Assembly: GCA_020635205.1 (NCBI GenBank)
Contig: JACKAE010000003.1
Location: forward strand, 558,001-622,000
Source: Ignavibacteria bacterium
GTDB lineage: Bacteria; Bacteroidota; Ignavibacteria; OLB7
Length of the DNA: 64,000 nt
Reading direction: 5' to 3'
Shown here: piece by piece, positions 48,835 to 57,441 of the stretch
Numbering within the stretch: the first letter of the stretch is position 1
Layout: each line of letters opens with the position of its first letter
Notes under the pieces: model-generated
What the model saw: the letters and a program-made list of their open reading frames with translations, nothing else
The model's database searches: none
What the model was told of the DNA's origin: nothing
Made by a program: the position numbers and the translations under genes

Positions 48835-49725
48835 TCAGTCCATATCCAAATGGTCAAACCCGGCTCCATCGATCAACTCCTGATCTTTCAATGCTTCGTG
48901 GAAGAGGCGGAGCATCGGAAGTGTAGTGCCGATAGAACTGTAACCGCCGTCGTGGTAAAGGTTCTGCATCGTCACCTTCCGCGTCAGGTCGCTCAACAGA
49001 GTTGCAACGTAGTCGGCACACTCTTCGGCAGTTGCGTTGCCGAGAGGAGACGTGCGGTCGGCAAACTCATACATCTTGTCGAAGTTGTCGATGCCACTCC
49101 CGGCACGGGTTGGCGTTGGTGACTGCGAGACGGTGTTGATCCGAATCTTTCGGGTGGCGAGTCGGCTGCCATAACTCCGGACAATTGATTCGAGGAGTGC
49201 TTTCGCATCCCCCATATCGGAATAGGTGGAATAGTTTCTCTGAGCTGCGATGTAACTCATCGCCACGATGCTCGCGCCGTCAGCAACCGCATCGTTGTCG
49301 AGTGCTGCGGTAATCATCTTGTGCAGAGAGATGGCCGAGACATCAAGTGTTCGCAGATACCAGTCGTAGTTTACCTGACGGTATGACTTCCCCTTGCGGA
49401 TGTTCTGCGACATTCCGAGGGAGTGAACGATAAAGTCAAGCTGCCCAACTTCTTCCCTTACTTTCGAGAAGAGTCCGTTCAGTTCCTCGACATTCGATGC
49501 GTCGCAGGGAATTACGGTTGCCCCCCCACAGGCTTCGGCCAGTCCGTCGAGTGCCCCAATGCGGAGAGCAACTGCAACGTTACTCAACACAAGCTGCGCC
49601 CCTTCGCGGCAAGCGGCTAAGGCTATCTGCCAACCAATGCTGCTTTCGTCGAGCGCGCCAAATACAATCCCCTTCTTCCCTTTGAGAAGGCCATATCCCT
49701 CGTGAGCTACCTGTTGTTCTGCCAT
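48835..49725 (-). CDS. fabI: Enoyl-[acyl-carrier-protein] reductase (NADH) FabI
   Basis: 296 residues. It catalyses the last reduction step of each fatty-acid elongation cycle. The FabI signature is complete: the nucleotide-binding start GIVFGALDESSIGWQIA, the HSLGMSQ strand, and the catalytic pair Tyr158 and Tyr168 ten residues apart with Lys175 (Y-x6-K). The substrate loop SPTPTRAGSGI is of the Bacteroidota/plant type. It is single-copy in the window, not in a fatty-acid operon, and flanked on both sides by related inverted repeats. Confidence 0.96.
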   Translation of the reverse strand: MAEQQVAHEGYGLLKGKKGIVFGALDESSIGWQIALAACREGAQLVLSNVAVALRIGALDGLAEACGGATVIPCDASNVEELNGLFSKVREEVGQLDFIVHSLGMSQNIRKGKSYRQVNYDWYLRTLDVSAISLHKMITAALDNDAVADGASIVAMSYIAAQRNYSTYSDMGDAKALLESIVRSYGSRLATRKIRINTVSQSPTPTRAGSGIDNFDKMYEFADRTSPLGNATAEECADYVATLLSDLTRKVTMQNLYHDGGYSSIGTTLPMLRLFHEALKDQELIDGAGFDHLDMD

Positions 49726-49862
49726 GCTGTTCTGTTACTCGTTTAATTCAGGAAAGGCCGGGAAAATACGGAGAATTGAGAAAGTTGCCCTCTCCATCCA
49801 ATTCTTTTAAGAGGTTTTTAAGGTTTGATTAGAGAATAGTACTGTAGCGAAAATCTATGAGA

Positions 49863-49929
49863 TTTCGGATTTGAGATAGTGAATTGTGGATTGAGGCGCA
49901 ACGCTCGACTCCAAATCTGAAATCCGAAA
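49863..49929. repeat. Inverted repeat upstream of fabI, family Q copy 2
   Basis: TTTCGGATTT (49863-49872) pairs with AAATCCGAAA (49920-49929), and the centre contains CAACGCTCGA as in copy 1. It lies between fabI and the small zinc-ribbon gene that is transcribed the other way. Confidence 0.65.
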
Positions 49930-49950
49930 ACCTAAATCTGAAATTAATAA

Positions 49951-50184
49951 ATGACTGACATGAACAGTTGGACACGATGCCGCCGATGTGGAGGGGTGAA
50001 CGATTACGATGCCACAAACTGCTATCTCTGCGGATGCGAAACCTTGGCCAATGCCTGCACCCACTGCGGAACCCCCTTCGCGAACCCACTCGACACCAGA
50101 TGCCCCGCCTGCAACGAACCATACGACACAAGAAGATTAAACGAAAGAAATGCCGAATTTGAACCGAATTCGGGAGAAACGTAA
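49951..50184 (+). CDS. Small double zinc-ribbon protein
   Basis: 77 residues with four CxxC knuckles: CRRCGG, CYLCGC, CTHCGT, CPACNE. These would bind two zinc ions as tandem ribbons. No other domain is present. It lies about 100 bases before the ATPase/BTAD regulator gene in the same direction, so it may be co-transcribed and could be a nucleic-acid or protein adaptor for it. The function is not known, and the close link to the regulator is inference. Confidence 0.75.
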   Translation: MTDMNSWTRCRRCGGVNDYDATNCYLCGCETLANACTHCGTPFANPLDTRCPACNEPYDTRRLNERNAEFEPNSGET

Positions 50185-50282
50185 CGGCGATTGAACGAGT
50201 AACGCTATCTTGAACGGTCTTTTTACCGTTCTCTTGACTGTAGCACTGCTTATGGTTACCAACACCAAAGATTTTATCAATC

Positions 50283-50287
50283 GGGGG
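50283..50287 (+). promoter_or_regulatory. G-rich Shine-Dalgarno-like site before the regulator start
   Basis: GGGGG three bases before the ATG at 50291. The upstream candidates (TTG 50210, ATG 50252) have none, so it favours the 50291 start although the spacing is tight. Confidence 0.5.
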
Positions 50288-50290
50288 ACG

Positions 50291-53200
50291 ATGCCTCTGG
50301 TGGGTCGCGAAGCTGAACTTCGCGTTCTGCTGGAAGCCTTCAACGGCCTCCTCGAAGGAGAACCTCGCGCCGTCTGGATGACTGGGCCGGCAGGTGTGGG
50401 GAAAAGTCGCCTGCTGGATGAACTGAAGGAGATCGTCCGGAACCACACCGCACGCTCACTTGTAGTTCACGCGAAGTGGTACGAGGGTGAAGGAATTGAG
50501 TTCGGACCGCTCAGCAATGCTCTGGAAATCTTGAAGCCGGTGATTGCAGCCCCAATAGCTGCCCGAATCTTCCGCGAGGGGGCAGTGATCAACAGTGAGG
50601 CCGCCGTCGAAGCTGTGCAGGTTGCCTCCCGCCGCTATCCAGTTGTGATGATCTTCGACGACCTTCACTACCTCGACTCCTCGGTAGAACTTGACAAGTT
50701 TATTGGAGCACTTGAGGAAATACCAGTGCTCGTGGTGGTAACAACACGACCGGTTGAGAGCACAATTCTCCAATCGTTTAAGATGGCAATTGGTCGGTCG
50801 ATACCGCCGCAGGAATTGGAGATAGGTTCACTCGACGGTGCTGGAATTGCCGAGGCTGCCACGGCTCTCTTCGGCTCGGCTCCGCCGGAAGAGATGCTCG
50901 GCCAGATCGCAGCCCTCTCCGCAGGCGTCCCCCTCGCCCTCCGAGAGGTCTTTCGAGAGATGATCGCCGCAGGGCATATCGCCTTAGAAGATTCTACAAA
51001 AGGCTGGGAGTGGAAATCATCTGAGCTAAGTGATGATGAACTGAAGGAGATTGGCGACCGGGTACACGGTTTCTCCGGACGACTCGCCTCACTCCCCGAA
51101 GGTGAACGAGGACTTCTATCGCTGGCAGGATACTTAGGAGAGCAATTCAACCGCGACCTTCTCAGGCGACTGGCTGAGAAGACTGTCGGGTGGGATGACC
51201 ACTTGTTTGAACGGCTAATCCTGAGTGGACTCGTTGCCGTTGCAGTCCCAACGATTCGCCTCGGCACGCGCGATGTGGAGGGACGTGTCTGCTACGCATT
51301 CACCCACACACTTCTCTGGAAGGCGGCAGCCGGATTGGATATCCCCAGTATTCCCGGACGAGAAGAGTTGGCAACGATCACACTCGAAATTCTCACGAGT
51401 GGAACAGGGGAACTTTACGCAGTTGCACCACTTGAAGGAGTAGACCTCGGACGACTGAAGGAGAACGACCTGAGCAGACTTTTCAACTGGCTGATTGCCG
51501 TTGGACGGAAACTTGCCCCTATCTACGCCGAAACGTTTGTCCTTCTCTGCAAAGCTGCACTCGAACCATATCGATCTTCTGGAAAAGGAAAAGAGTTAGG
51601 AGGAAGTTTACTCGCCGACTACCTCGGCACGTTGACTGTTTACGGCGAACGCCTCTACGTGACCGGAGCGCGGGAGCTGCTCCACGGAATTGCACGGGAG
51701 ATTGCGGAAGTTCTCGACTGCTTCATTGATCCCCCCGGAAACACAGAGGAGCGAGTGAACCGCCTTGAAGCTGCCGTCGTCGTCTGGCACGATGCGCTGA
51801 TGCAAGGTGACTCCAACAGCGCGCAAGGTTACCTCAACGCAATGCTTGAAACACTCCCCCCTCCCGCAGAGCAGACCGACCGTGAGCTACGGGGTGCAGC
51901 CGAGGCAATCCGTCTCCGCGCCCAATACTCCTTCGACCGTGGCGAGTTCGCCGAAGCCTTCGACCTCGCCTCCCCCTACATCACTGAACTTGACCGAATG
52001 CGCCCGGAGACATTGAATGCCCTGATGAAGGTGTTGCTCTACGCAATGATGTCTTCCGGCCACATGGAAGATGCCCGAGAAATGGTAGAGGCAGGATTAC
52101 GGCTACGGCACGAAGCAGACTTGTTTACAGCGTATGAGTTGTTGCTCCACGCAGCGAACTACTCGTGGAGAATCAAAGACCTTGATTCACTAAAAGTTCA
52201 CGCGGAAGAACTGCGCAGTCTTGTCGACCGCTATCCAGCCTATCGAGGCCTTAGCACAAATTTTTGGCATTTACCTTATGTCTACGCTTGTCAAGGAAAT
52301 GTTCACGACCTCGACCGACTTGAGCGAGAATTTTTCCAGACACCTCGCCCAGCACGATCAACTCCTATGCAGACGGAAATTGCCAAGTATCGTTTTCTGG
52401 AAACTTGGAATTACTTAGGCATTCCAGATCGGGCACTGAAAGTGGCCGATACAATTAGGGCAGATATTATGAATGTTCATCAGCAGTATCTGGTGCACCA
52501 TGAGAGACTACGAGCTTATATCGATAGGAGAACAGACCAAGAAATAGAAGATGTCCGAGAATTACTTCTTTCACTTGAAGAACAAATTGGAGCTGAGCGG
52601 GGAGCACAGAACAGTGGTGACCTGCTTTTTCGATGCTCTATGGCTATCGCTGGAGATGGCGAACTTCTCAAGAATTTTTTCTTAGCAGAGCCATCCCCTT
52701 CAGTAGACGATACGAATGGGTTCAGGGCAGGGAAAGTGTTGTTGGAAATTGCTCAAAACAGCCCCGGAGCAAAACGTGAATACAATGATGCTGCCTATAA
52801 CGCTATTGAGGTTGGTATTTCGACTCTCCTACAGATGTCATCACCCGGTCTTATTCACCACCACCTCGACCTTATGAAAGATGATTTACCTAAGACGCGG
52901 TTAATGAGGTTTCGGCAAAGCGCAGGAAATGACCCTCGAGAACAGGGTGGAACAACCAGTGGACAACTTGAAAGCTCCACAGATGCCGATTCACAACCAT
53001 CACAAATTCTCCGCACGTTCGGCGCACTTCGCGTTGAAGGAGGAGATGAATCAGGAACGAAGATTGAATCGAAAACCCGCTCACTCGTAGGTGCGTTAGT
53101 TGTTGCGAAGCTCGGCGATACCCGGTGGATTGGGGACCTAACGCGGGATCGACTTGCCGACCTTCTCTGGCCTGATATGGATATTGACCGAGCAGCAAAC

Positions 53201-53752
53201 AACCTTCACGCCACAACAAGTTATGCGCGAAGATTCTTGGGGGGCAGCGGAACGATTCGGCAGAGAGATGGAGTTTATGAGCTGAGTGATGATGTAAGAA
53301 TCGACGCATTCGATTTTCGTGGATGTATCAGAAAAGCAAACCGACTCTACGACGAAGGAGTTTACTTTGGGGCAGCAGTCGCCTACCGGCAAGCAATAGA
53401 ATCTGCCGACGGAGATTTCCTCGAAGGGATGTATGCCGAGTGGATCGACAACATGCGAGAGAACCTTCGGGGAGAACTTGCAACTGCCTTAGAGCGTCTC
53501 ATTGATATTGAGATCGACCGAGAAAACTTCCAAGCAATCCCCCCACTGGCCGAACGATTGCTTGGTCTGGATGACTTGCACGACGGAGCATACGAAGCCC
53601 TGATCCGCTCGGCTGCCACCCGAGGAGCACGTCGAGAAGCCTTCACCTACTATAAACGGTATGAAAACGCCCTCGACGAGTACGGAGCCGGACCAACAAG
53701 AAAAATTTCGGAACTGATAGAGAAAGTACGAGCCGGAGAGGAGATCAATTGA
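50291..53752 (+). CDS. AAA-type ATPase fused to BTAD/SARP-type transcriptional regulator
   Basis: About 1153 residues from MPLVGREAELRVLL, the family's typical start; in-frame TTG (50210) and ATG (50252) starts upstream are less likely. Residues about 1-280 are a STAND/AAA ATPase with Walker A GPAGVGKS (32-39) and Walker B-like VVMIFDDLHYLD. The centre is helical repeats, TPR-like. Residues about 920-985 form a winged helix (FGALRVEG ... LADLLWPDMDIDRAANNLHATTSYARRFLG), followed by the bacterial transcriptional activator domain to the end (FDFRGCIRKANRL ... YKRYENALDEYGAGPTRKISELIEK). Such proteins sense a signal through the ATPase/repeat part and activate transcription. The fused order, with the DNA-binding domain at the C-terminus, is notable. 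The target is unknown. Confidence 0.88.
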   Translation: MPLVGREAELRVLLEAFNGLLEGEPRAVWMTGPAGVGKSRLLDELKEIVRNHTARSLVVHAKWYEGEGIEFGPLSNALEILKPVIAAPIAARIFREGAVINSEAAVEAVQVASRRYPVVMIFDDLHYLDSSVELDKFIGALEEIPVLVVVTTRPVESTILQSFKMAIGRSIPPQELEIGSLDGAGIAEAATALFGSAPPEEMLGQIAALSAGVPLALREVFREMIAAGHIALEDSTKGWEWKSSELSDDELKEIGDRVHGFSGRLASLPEGERGLLSLAGYLGEQFNRDLLRRLAEKTVGWDDHLFERLILSGLVAVAVPTIRLGTRDVEGRVCYAFTHTLLWKAAAGLDIPSIPGREELATITLEILTSGTGELYAVAPLEGVDLGRLKENDLSRLFNWLIAVGRKLAPIYAETFVLLCKAALEPYRSSGKGKELGGSLLADYLGTLTVYGERLYVTGARELLHGIAREIAEVLDCFIDPPGNTEERVNRLEAAVVVWHDALMQGDSNSAQGYLNAMLETLPPPAEQTDRELRGAAEAIRLRAQYSFDRGEFAEAFDLASPYITELDRMRPETLNALMKVLLYAMMSSGHMEDAREMVEAGLRLRHEADLFTAYELLLHAANYSWRIKDLDSLKVHAEELRSLVDRYPAYRGLSTNFWHLPYVYACQGNVHDLDRLEREFFQTPRPARSTPMQTEIAKYRFLETWNYLGIPDRALKVADTIRADIMNVHQQYLVHHERLRAYIDRRTDQEIEDVRELLLSLEEQIGAERGAQNSGDLLFRCSMAIAGDGELLKNFFLAEPSPSVDDTNGFRAGKVLLEIAQNSPGAKREYNDAAYNAIEVGISTLLQMSSPGLIHHHLDLMKDDLPKTRLMRFRQSAGNDPREQGGTTSGQLESSTDADSQPSQILRTFGALRVEGGDESGTKIESKTRSLVGALVVAKLGDTRWIGDLTRDRLADLLWPDMDIDRAANNLHATTSYARRFLGGSGTIRQRDGVYELSDDVRIDAFDFRGCIRKANRLYDEGVYFGAAVAYRQAIESADGDFLEGMYAEWIDNMRENLRGELATALERLIDIEIDRENFQAIPPLAERLLGLDDLHDGAYEALIRSAATRGARREAFTYYKRYENALDEYGAGPTRKISELIEKVRAGEEIN

Positions 53753-53780
53753 GAATTCAAAAGGCAAAATTCAAAATTGG
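53753..53780. repeat. AT-rich intergenic repeat (AATTCAAAA family)
   Basis: GAATTCAAAAGGCAAAATTC followed by AAAATTGG. It begins at the stop of the regulator gene. Confidence 0.6.
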
Positions 53781-54085
53781 GCGAATGCCATAGTTGAGCC
53801 AGAGAGTATGGGGCAACCGAGAGTACAAAAACTTGACCTGCGAGACTCTTCACTCCGCTTCGCTCCGTTCTGAGTGACAGAGCTAATTGTAAGCACCAAA
53901 CCTGTCATGCTGAGGTCTCCCGAAGCATCTCGCAGGAATAGTGGAGAACCAAAAGTATTATCGAGGAAAACAGTGAATAAATCCTCTTTTTGAATTTTGA
54001 ATTCCTTTAGGCGCTTTTTAAGGCGAGTGAATAGCTTAATGTAGAGTTGAAAAAGAGCCAAATCACAACGTATTGGAGATAGAAG
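53781..54085. other. Intergenic region with palindromic repeat and AT-rich repeat
   Basis: No gene. Holds repeat family P at 53837-53936 and a short TTTTTGAATTTTGAATT copy at 53987-54003. The promoter of the 54086 gene must lie here. Confidence 0.45.
53837..53936. repeat. Palindromic intergenic repeat, family P, type unit
   Basis: A 100-base unit with perfect 9-base ends CCTGCGAGA / TCTCGCAGG. Left arm GACTCTTCACTCCG ... TGAGTGACAG; right arm CTGTCATGCTGAGG ... CGAAGCATCTC. The arms are imperfect inverted copies, so the unit can form a long cruciform or RNA hairpin. Related arms occur at 48323-48461 and 63206-63492. Confidence 0.75.
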
Positions 54086-54682
54086 ATGAAAGTTGTACGA
54101 GAATACCAATTTTTTAGGGGGAAGAGAGGATTAGGAGCCTCAATTGGGGTAGTCCTCATCTCACTCATCTTCTCCACTCCCTCCTTTGCTCAAGGATCGG
54201 GAAAAGATGAAATTAATCCGCAGACAACCTCGAACGGTGGAGAAATTCAGCAGGGGGAGTTTGGGTCAATGTTTTCGACGATTGGAGAAGCAGTTGCAAG
54301 CGATAGCGTTTTTCTGGATGTTGACGGTGGAGAAGCTTCTTGGACAGGCTTCTGGCAAATCATGCCTTCGGACACAACGTTGGGCGTTCGCGAGGAGTGG
54401 ACTACTGGTGGTGCTGGCCAGAGTGGTGTGACGAGTGCCGCACCGAACCCCTTCCACGAGGAGATCACGGTCTATATCCGCTTAGCAGCTCCCGGCAACG
54501 TGAAACTGACAGCCTACGATATGATTGGGCGTGAGGCACAGGTGTTGATCGACGGTCACCGTGAGGCGGGTACGTCACGTCTCTACTGGCAGCCGGAAGG
54601 AATCGAGACCGGAACGTATCTGCTGCGATTGGAGATCGACGGAACGGAGTATCCGACAACGACAATACAGTACGTGCAGTAG
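54086..54682 (+). CDS. Small T9SS cargo protein
   Basis: 198 residues, preceded by GGAGATAGAAG. Signal segment IGVVLISLIFSTPSFAQ. A short region of about 65 residues without repeats separates it from the T9SS sorting domain, which makes up more than a third of the protein (SAAPNPFHEEITVYI ... VKLTAYDMIGREAQVLID ... GIETGTYLLRLEI). Nearly all of the mature protein is therefore sorting signal. It precedes the fibre-like 54740 gene by 57 bases and may share its transcript. Role unknown. Confidence 0.8.
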   Translation: MKVVREYQFFRGKRGLGASIGVVLISLIFSTPSFAQGSGKDEINPQTTSNGGEIQQGEFGSMFSTIGEAVASDSVFLDVDGGEASWTGFWQIMPSDTTLGVREEWTTGGAGQSGVTSAAPNPFHEEITVYIRLAAPGNVKLTAYDMIGREAQVLIDGHREAGTSRLYWQPEGIETGTYLLRLEIDGTEYPTTTIQYVQ

Positions 54683-54739
54683 AACCAACTCCAACTTCTT
54701 AGAACATTAGAACTATTACTATATCACAGAGGAATGAAC

Positions 54740-55837
54740 ATGAAACGGATACTTTTTTGCCTGATATTTTTAGCGAGTGCGAGTTTTGCCTCTGCCCAGA
54801 TTGTCTCACCCACAATTAACTATCAAGGGCGTGCCCAAGATGCAGATGGCAATGCGTTGACTGGAAACCACCAGATCACCTTGAGGATCTATAACGCAGT
54901 AACGGGAGGGACAGCACTTTTCAGCGAAACACATGGGACAATCTCTTTTAGCGATGCTGGAATCTTTACCGTAGTAATTGGTGGCGCAACGCCGGGTGGC
55001 ATCCCGCCAACTGTCGGCTTCGACCAACCTCGTTGGATCGGCGTCACAATTAGTGGATTCAACAGTGGAAACGAATTACCTCGACTCCGCTTCCTCGGCT
55101 CTCCATATAGCTTCGTCTCGAATCGGGCATTCTTTGCCGATAGCTCGCGTGCAACTAACAGGGCAGACCGGGCAGCAAACGCAGGCTTTGCCGACTCGGC
55201 TGTTGCTGCGGATCGAGCAGTGAAAGCAGTTGAGGCACAGTCAGCCGATAAGGCCACAATTGCCGATGCGCTAAGCGTCCCCGCACTGCTTGAGAATGTG
55301 GATAAGGGAACAGCGTTGCTCGTCAGAAACGAGGATACAAGTCCGGCACTTCTCGTTGAAGGTGGGTTGGAAGTTCAAGGAGATCGTTACGCAATTATTA
55401 GTCAGGGGATCGACAGCACAGCTCAGCACTATACTGCGGGTGAAGTTGCAGGCAATACGGGGATTCCCGACGCAGGATCGCTATATAGAGACAACACCCC
55501 GATAGCGTGGGGACAGGTTGAACTGGATGGATCGCTTCTGACTGACTTTGGCATCGCTCGGGTGAACCACACACCGAATAATCCCGGAGTTTACGTGGTC
55601 GTACTCGACAATCCAGTACTCGCAACTGCACAGAACACACCGCAGTTCTCTGTAGCAATCACACCACACATGCAGGCTGGCTCGGTTTCCGCACCGTTGG
55701 TTTTCGCCAATTGGGATTATGCTCCCGACGGGACGGGAGGATTCCGAACCGATGCGTTTATCGTCTACATGCGTGGTTTTGAAGCTGGACAAGACAACCG
55801 ATTTTCGGTTGTCGTCTTCGGACGACCGGCGAAATAA
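54740..55837 (+). CDS. Secreted fibre-like protein sharing end domains with the YadA-head-like protein
   Basis: 365 residues from the ATG at 54740; AGGA lies at the right distance for this ATG rather than the one six bases upstream. Signal peptide MKRILFCLIFLASASFASAQ. N-domain INYQGRAQDADGNALTGNHQ ... LRFLGSPYSFVSNRA (about 25-130). An alanine/aspartate-rich heptad-like stalk follows (about 133-180; RADRAANAGFADSAVAADRA), then a C-domain TPIAWGQVELDGSLLTDFG ... RFSVVVFGRPAK (about 245-365). Both end domains are counterparts of those in the 31333-33930 protein. It may trimerise through the stalk. It is followed by a strong terminator. Confidence 0.82.
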   Translation: MKRILFCLIFLASASFASAQIVSPTINYQGRAQDADGNALTGNHQITLRIYNAVTGGTALFSETHGTISFSDAGIFTVVIGGATPGGIPPTVGFDQPRWIGVTISGFNSGNELPRLRFLGSPYSFVSNRAFFADSSRATNRADRAANAGFADSAVAADRAVKAVEAQSADKATIADALSVPALLENVDKGTALLVRNEDTSPALLVEGGLEVQGDRYAIISQGIDSTAQHYTAGEVAGNTGIPDAGSLYRDNTPIAWGQVELDGSLLTDFGIARVNHTPNNPGVYVVVLDNPVLATAQNTPQFSVAITPHMQAGSVSAPLVFANWDYAPDGTGGFRTDAFIVYMRGFEAGQDNRFSVVVFGRPAK

Positions 55838-55875
55838 TCTTCACTGCAACATCCCCTAAAACCTAACCGTAGAGG

Positions 55876-55921
55876 ACGACCGTTCCGTATATTCACTTCG
55901 GAGCGGTCGTTATCGTTTTTT
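55876..55921 (+). terminator. Rho-independent terminator after the fibre-like gene
   Basis: ACGACCGTTCCG (55876-55887) pairs with CGGAGCGGTCGT (55899-55910), with one G-U pair, followed by TATCGTTTTTT. Confidence 0.88.
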
Positions 55922-55948
55922 GAACTTTTACTTTTGAATTTTGAATTG
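55916..55948 (+). repeat. AT-rich intergenic repeat, partly overlapping a terminator
   Basis: TTTTTTGAACTTTTACTTTT followed by GAATTTTGAATT, one of four similar plus-oriented copies. It ends 5 bases before the ATG of the M48 gene, where a ribosome site would be expected. Confidence 0.7.
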
Positions 55949-55953
55949 AAACC

Positions 55954-56967
55954 ATGGCTATTAAGAGAACGCACTTTCCTGACATCAGCCCGAAATCGTG
56001 GCAACACCCGGCAGACCGAGCAGCCCTCGCCGCACTGAAGAAAGTCCCGGGACTCGACATGCTTCTCCAAAAAGTTGTCGGTGGAACTACAGAACGTTCG
56101 CTTCGACTTATCCACCTTGCCTCAGCGGTTCGCGTTGGCGACACACAGTTCCCCAAGGTTCACAAGCTGCACAAGGAGGCTTGTGCTATCTTTAATGTAG
56201 AGAAGATGCCGGAACTCTACATCGCACAAACACCTCTGTTAAATGCCAGCGCAATTGGCGTAAATAATCCTTTCATTGTTCTGAACTCTTCGATGATCGA
56301 CGCGCTCGACGAAGAAGAACTTCTCTGCGTTATTGGGCACGAGCTTGGTCACTGCGTAAGTGGTCACGTCCTCTACAAGACACTTCTCGCAATGCTCATC
56401 CAGTTCTCTGTCTACTTTATGAGTATCCCTCTGGGAAGCATTTCAATTGCCGCAATCATTGCTGCACTACGTGAGTGGGATAGGAAGAGCGAGTTGTCGG
56501 CAGACCGAGCCGGACTCTTAACGGTGCAAAACCCTGATGTTTCATACAACCTGCTGATGAAGATGGCGGGGGGGCCTCGCATCGAGCAGATGGACACAAA
56601 CGAATTTTTCCTGCAAGCGGCTGAGTATCAGAAGGGAGGAAACTTAATCGACAGCATCTACAAGCTGATGAACTTGTTGAGTCGCTCCCACCCATTCGCC
56701 GTTCTTCGTCTGACAGAACTAAAGACGTGGGTAGATAACGGCAGCTACGGAAAAATCCTCGGTGGTGACTATATGCGGATGGATGAAGCAGAGAAGAGAA
56801 CTGTGCAAGATGAGTTCACTGATGCAAAAGAACAGTACAAGCAAGACATCAATTCGTCTGAAGATCCACTCGCCGAAATTGCACGCACCATGATGGGGGC
56901 AGCCGGAGCAGCAACCGATAAAGCGAAAGAGGTGTTCGATTCAATTTTCGGAAATGGAGGAAAGTAG
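55954..56967 (+). CDS. M48 family zinc metallopeptidase
   Basis: 337 residues. HELGH motif at residues 129-133 (IGHELGHCVSGH), with the third zinc ligand Glu180 in SELSADRAGLL. Two hydrophobic segments lie about 143-172 (LLAMLIQFSVYFMSIPLGSISIAAIIAAL). No cleavable signal peptide. The family includes HtpX and Ste24 relatives that cut membrane or envelope proteins; this one resembles the smaller cytoplasmic/peripheral YggG-like branch with an N-terminal helical region. The C-terminus is helical and alanine-rich. It has no clear Shine-Dalgarno site because an AT-rich repeat abuts the start. Confidence 0.92.
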   Translation: MAIKRTHFPDISPKSWQHPADRAALAALKKVPGLDMLLQKVVGGTTERSLRLIHLASAVRVGDTQFPKVHKLHKEACAIFNVEKMPELYIAQTPLLNASAIGVNNPFIVLNSSMIDALDEEELLCVIGHELGHCVSGHVLYKTLLAMLIQFSVYFMSIPLGSISIAAIIAALREWDRKSELSADRAGLLTVQNPDVSYNLLMKMAGGPRIEQMDTNEFFLQAAEYQKGGNLIDSIYKLMNLLSRSHPFAVLRLTELKTWVDNGSYGKILGGDYMRMDEAEKRTVQDEFTDAKEQYKQDINSSEDPLAEIARTMMGAAGAATDKAKEVFDSIFGNGGK

Positions 56968-57014
56968 CTTGCAAGAACAAACTCAAAAAGGGAAAGAGCG
57001 ACTCCTCCTCTCCC

Positions 57015-57045
57015 TTTTTGAATTTTTACTTTTGAATTTTGAATT
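57015..57045 (+). repeat. AT-rich 31-base intergenic repeat
   Basis: Identical over 31 bases to the copy at 63624-63654. It lies between the convergent M48 and yraN genes. Confidence 0.75.
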
Positions 57046-57060
57046 CCCTCATGAATTTCC

Positions 57061-57441
57061 TCAAAACGCATCAGCGTGATGGCGTATCTCTGGCTTCCCC
57101 TCAGAACCAGTGGCGTAGTCGACAGCGACAACATCAAATCGGGCTTCGTACTCTTTCAAATCCATGATGTGTACGAAGCCCTTTGCTATCTGCCGAATCT
57201 GCTTTCGCTTTGCTTGGTTGACAGCCTCTTCTGGAAGACCGAACGTGTGGCTTCGGCGAGCCTTTACTTCAACGAAGACATAAACTTCTCGGTCACGCAT
57301 AACCAGATCAATCTCTCCAGCCTTCCCAAAGTGAAAGTTTTTCTTGACAAGTTGGTAGCCTTTCTCGAGAAGATAGGTAAGGGCAAGTTCTTCATGCTCT
57401 GTTCCCCAAGCACGAGTGTTCAGTTGTTTAGGTGATTTCAT
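57061..57441 (-). CDS. yraN: YraN/UPF0102 family endonuclease-like protein
   Basis: 126 residues from MKSPKQLNTRAWGTEHEELALTYL, the right length. The PD-(D/E)xK-type core reads GEIDLVMRDREVYVFVEVKAR, characteristic of the family, whose exact substrate is not established. The frame runs upstream to 57540 through a region that encodes FTTKNTKITK-like sequence, which is the translated form of an intergenic repeat, not protein. The IS110-family element starts about 58 bases upstream, so the native promoter has probably been separated from the gene. Confidence 0.92.
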   Translation of the reverse strand: MKSPKQLNTRAWGTEHEELALTYLLEKGYQLVKKNFHFGKAGEIDLVMRDREVYVFVEVKARRSHTFGLPEEAVNQAKRKQIRQIAKGFVHIMDLKEYEARFDVVAVDYATGSEGKPEIRHHADAF

